From NCBI RefSeq assembly GCF_018408705.1, contig NZ_AP023421.1, positions 186,001 to 250,000 on the forward strand: a stretch of 64,000 nucleotides of DNA, given 5' to 3'. The notes under the pieces are model-generated. The model saw nothing but the letters and a program-made list of their open reading frames with translations. It did not search any database and was not told where the DNA came from. Position 1 is the stretch's first letter, and every line of letters begins with the position of its first letter. This document shows positions 61,400 to 64,000 of this stretch, in pieces. Made by a program: the position numbers and the translations under genes. Source of the stretch: Pusillibacter faecalis (GTDB lineage: Bacteria; Bacillota; Clostridia; Oscillospirales; Oscillospiraceae).

Positions 61400-62220
61400 T
61401 CAAATCTCTGAAAGTATGATGCTGATCATAAACATAGCATCGTCCTGCCGGACTTCGACGCGCCCACCATAGTTTTGAGCGATGCGCCGGATACTCTTAA
61501 GCCCGATCTGATACCCTTCTGACGATGCATCCAGCTTGCGGACGGCATTTTCCTGTCGAATGTTGAGCTGCCCGTTTTCCGCAGAAATGGCCAGCAGTAC
61601 CGGCTTGTCCGGCGCTGCGTATTTCTGTACGTTGGAAATCAGATTGTCAAAGATACGCTGCAGCTCCTGCACATCAAAGGTGGCGGAGAACGCGGGACAA
61701 GCGAGGGTGGTCTTTACAGTGAAAACGTCCTCCAGCATGCCCCTCAAACTCATCAGCCAGCTGCTCCATCAACAGACAGGCATTTTCAAAATACTCAGGG
61801 CTGCGTTTGCTGCCATCCAGAAGAAGATCGGTCATCTCTTTGATTTACCCCGCCTTAGTGTGGATCAGGTGCAAATATTTCTCCTGTTCCTCCGGAGCAA
61901 CCGCCTTTTCTCCGGCAAGCAGCTCGGAGTACGCCATGATGGATGTAAGCGGGGTGCGAATATCGTGTGACAGGCCGCGGATAAACTGCTCCTTTTCGGC
62001 GGAAAGTGCCTGCTCTCGCTGTTTGACCTCCCGCTGCGTCTGGGAGAGATAGTTTACCGATTTGGCGAGCTGGGTCAGTTCGTTGTTTCCCTCCACCGGA
62101 ACCACATGATCTTCTCGGCCTTGCTGCAGAGCATCAATTCCTTCGAGAATGTCACGGATATAGGAAAGCCGCTCGCCCAGCAGGAACAGAAAGAAGATTA
62201 CAAAAAAGCCAACGGAAACC
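61400..62220 (-). pseudogene. Sensor histidine kinase, broken by a nonsense codon, a frameshift and a 5' truncation
   Basis: Reading leftward from about 62220: a membrane span (FFVIFFLFLLGE), a HAMP-like linker, then the phosphoacceptor block GLSHDIRTPLTSIMAYSEL. The frame stops at TAA (61848-61850 region) where KAG-Q would be expected, then continues as IKEMTDLLLDGSKRS. Near 61740 one extra G shifts the frame before MLEDVFTVK; the ATPase part (IFDNLISNVQKYA; YQIGLKSIRRIAQNYGG) runs to a stop at 61400. The 5' part before the span is missing and is replaced by a TrmH-like gene on the other strand. Confidence 0.85.
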
Positions 62221-62729
62221 AGAAGGTGCCCACCGTGGAGGAGGTCTGCTCCGGCGCGCGCCGCATTGCGATCCTCGAAAATGTGATGAACCCCACCAAC
62301 ATCGGCGCTATTTTCCGCTCTGCTGCGGCCCTGAATATGGATGCGGTTCTGCTGACCCCCGCCTGCAGTAATCCGCTCTATCGACGTGCCATTCGCGTCA
62401 GCATGGGTACGGTGTTCCAGATTCCTTGGACCTTCTTAGGCGGGGATGAGGCGTCCTGGCCGGGTGATGGGATGCGGACACTGAAAGAGCTGGGCTTCAA
62501 AACTGCCGCTATGGCGCTGAGTGATGACTCCGTTACCATTCGGGATTCCCGGCTGTTGGCGGAAGAAAAGCTGGCCATCATCCTTGGCACAGAAGGGGAT
62601 GGGTTGGCCGCTGACACCATTGCCCAATGTGACTATACCGTGAGGATTCCCATGTCCCACGGCGTGGATTCTCTGAATGTGGCCGCTGCCAGCGCTGTGG
62701 CCTTCTATCAGCTGAGCCAGACGGAGTAA
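62215..62729 (+). pseudogene. TrmH/SpoU family RNA 2'-O-methyltransferase, N-terminus missing
   Basis: About 170 residues with the knot-fold SPOUT signature: ILENVMNPTNIGAIFRSAAAL, AIILGTEGDGLA and IPMSHGVDSLNVAAASAVAF. The catalytic domain is complete. Relatives have an additional roughly 100-residue N-terminal substrate-binding domain; here the reading upstream of about 62215 (before VPTVEEVCSGARR) is the antisense of the histidine-kinase remnant. It could be translated from an ATG at 62106, giving an odd chimeric start. Probably non-functional. Confidence 0.8.
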
Positions 62730-62736
62730 GAAAAAA

Positions 62737-62761
62737 GCGGCCCCGCACTTGGCGGAGCCGC
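62737..62761. terminator. Terminator between the TrmH-like and CPBP genes
   Basis: Arms 62737-62746 and 62752-62761 pair with one mismatch; a T-run follows on the minus strand, ending the CPBP gene. Confidence 0.7.
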
Positions 62762-62771
62762 AGATCAGATG

Positions 62772-63494
62772 TTATTCAGGCAGCTTTTTCAGGAGGTAGA
62801 CGGCATAGGCGAGGGCGATCACCGCAATGGCGATGGCGCTGAAGATCTCCTGCGTCACGGTAATACTTCCTTCGTTGGCAAAGACGCTCATGGAGTTGAC
62901 CGCGCTGTGGGTCACGATACAGGGGATCAGACTGCCGGTTTTCAGGAACAGAACGACAAACAGGAAGCCAATTGCTATAGTATAGCCCACCTGACAGAGG
63001 TTGGATGCCAGCTGCGCGCCGCTGCCGTTGAACAGATTGACAATGTGGCCGATGCCAAAGGTGAGGCTGGACACGATCACAGCGGATTTCAGACCGTCCT
63101 TGCACATGGCATTGAACAGAAGTCCCCGGAAGATCACTTCTTCCACGAAACCCACGTAGATCATGCTGCCGATGTAGAGCAGAGTTTCATGTACGGACAG
63201 ATTCCACCGAAGGCCAAACCACAGATTGCTGGAGATCAACGCTGCCAGCGGGATGTACCAGAGCACTTTGGAAGAGGGAACACTCCCTTTACACAGGCCA
63301 AAGGTCGAAAAGAGGTTGTTACGATTCATCCAGATCAGCAGCACTGCGCACATAGCCAGCAGCAGAGGCAGTGTAACGAGCTTCTCAGTTCCGATGGTTC
63401 TGGACAGTTCGTCTGCAAAGCTGACGGCCCCCACATAAAAGATGATCCAGCTTAACGTAAACCAGAGTTCATGTTTTTTGTAAAACTTCTGCAT
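62772..63494 (-). CDS. CPBP family intramembrane metalloprotease
   Basis: A 240-residue protein with about seven membrane spans and the CAAX-protease-like motifs: EEVIFRGLLFNAM (the EExxxR pair, about residue 115) and FGIGHIVN, plus HSAVN near 200. Such proteins serve in bacteriocin maturation or immunity or are of unknown role. An ATG at 63494 fits GGAG; a GTG at 63503 is the alternative. Confidence 0.85.
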   Translation of the reverse strand: MQKFYKKHELWFTLSWIIFYVGAVSFADELSRTIGTEKLVTLPLLLAMCAVLLIWMNRNNLFSTFGLCKGSVPSSKVLWYIPLAALISSNLWFGLRWNLSVHETLLYIGSMIYVGFVEEVIFRGLLFNAMCKDGLKSAVIVSSLTFGIGHIVNLFNGSGAQLASNLCQVGYTIAIGFLFVVLFLKTGSLIPCIVTHSAVNSMSVFANEGSITVTQEIFSAIAIAVIALAYAVYLLKKLPE

Positions 63495-63578
63495 CCAATT
63501 CACTCCAAGGAAAAATTCATTTTAGAGTATATCATGAGGCAGGATTATTTACAATCCGGACAAAAGAGGAGCGCTCCA

Positions 63579-64000
63579 TTACCAATACTGATATTTCCCA
63601 CGATTTTTTGCAATGAAGAAATCTGCAACTATGACAGCAAGGATCTCGGCGAGGGTAGCCGAAAGCCAGATGCCGTTATTGCCAATGACAGCGGGCAAAA
63701 TGAGCAGGCAGCCAAGCTGAAATACCAGCGTTCTTGTCAAAGACAGAATGCTGGATACCAAACATTGTTCAATGCAGCGAAGAAAGACGCGGCGAAAATG
63801 CTGAAGCCGCAGATCAGGAAAGAAATATTGTAAAGTCGAATGGCACCTGTGGTCAGTTCCATCAGTCCTGCATCATAGCTGACGAAAATGGACGCCAGAA
63901 CTCTGGCAAAAATCATGACGAAGCCTACCAGCACAACGGCAGAGGCAGCAATGGAGACAAGGCTCTTTTTGAATAGTCCCTTAATTTCTTCGGTGTTATC
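63579..64000 (-). pseudogene. MATE family efflux transporter, C-terminal part with frameshift
   Basis: Reading from the window end: KGLFKKSLVSIAASAVVLV, IRLYNISFLICGFSIFAASF, all typical of the C-terminal bundle of MATE transporters. At about 63755-63760 a base is missing after FAALNN (AATG-TTTGG instead of AATGGTTTGG), so the protein would end ...VWYPAFCL; the expected rest (SSILSLTRTLVFQLG; GNNGIWLSATLAEIL) continues in the other frame to 63579. The 5' end lies past the window. Confidence 0.8.

Noticed and set aside
62769..63455. A 228-codon plus-strand frame opposite the CPBP protease
   Set aside because: His/Gln-rich shadow of a membrane protein with EExxxR motif on the other strand.

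Overview
The window reads as the chromosome of an endospore-forming, anaerobic Clostridia bacterium, most likely an Oscillospiraceae-type gut Firmicute. The grounds are the spoIIIA operon, SpoIIM, SpoIID-like, CwlD, CotJ and sigma-H genes, a tyrosyl T-box leader, an archaeal/fungal-type Asd, and a low-redox gene set (OLE RNA, a hybrid-cluster-associated redox protein, an hcp remnant). No rRNA, tRNA or CRISPR array was seen.

Layout. 1-1817: end of the spoIIIA operon (AE-AF-AG-AH). 1821-5253: asp23-nusB-xseA-xseB-ispA. 5296-14715: a nucleoside-catabolism cassette (DeoR regulator, pyrimidine-nucleoside phosphorylase, two SDR dehydrogenases, BMP-type lipoprotein, ABC ATPase, two permeases, DUF985 cupin) lying between ispA and the rest of the isoprenoid/DNA-repair operon. 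14805-21795: a roughly 0.6-kb structured RNA interpreted as OLE RNA, its membrane partner OapA, then dxs-tlyA-nadK-argR-recN. 21838-26166: an hcp gene remnant, a Crp/Fnr regulator, the T-box leader with tyrS, and an ABC-F protein. 26191-36421: a lipoprotein, dapA, asd, a SpoIID-like protein, queA, tgt, yajC, spoIIM and xerD. 36662-45870: an ECF sigma/anti-sigma pair, ruvCAB, sigH, small zinc and redox proteins, trmK-nif3, yebC and an amidase.

46977-52279: an integrated gokushovirus-like microvirus (ssDNA phage family Microviridae), about 5.27 kb. It carries a compact set of genes, mostly joined by ATGA overlaps: small ORF, VP4 replication initiator, a 36-aa basic DNA-binding protein, an unknown ORF, VP5-like, VP3 scaffold, VP1 capsid, VP2 pilot, and a 54-aa single-pass membrane protein. 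It is flanked by two Xer/dif-like sites, and the left site lies just upstream of a Xer-type tyrosine recombinase gene. This is the most striking feature of the window.

52380-64000: radA and cwlD, then a cotJ operon in which cotJA and cotJB are fused into one frame and cotJC is cut after 64-65 codons by an element whose large serine recombinase sits at the junction. Beyond it lies a patchwork of accessory genes (pectin-acetylesterase-like hydrolase, TetR regulator, SGNH hydrolase, CPBP protease) mixed with broken ones: a frameshifted GNAT acetyltransferase, a histidine kinase with a nonsense codon and a frameshift, a TrmH-family methyltransferase lacking its N-terminal half, and a frameshifted MATE transporter running off the window end.
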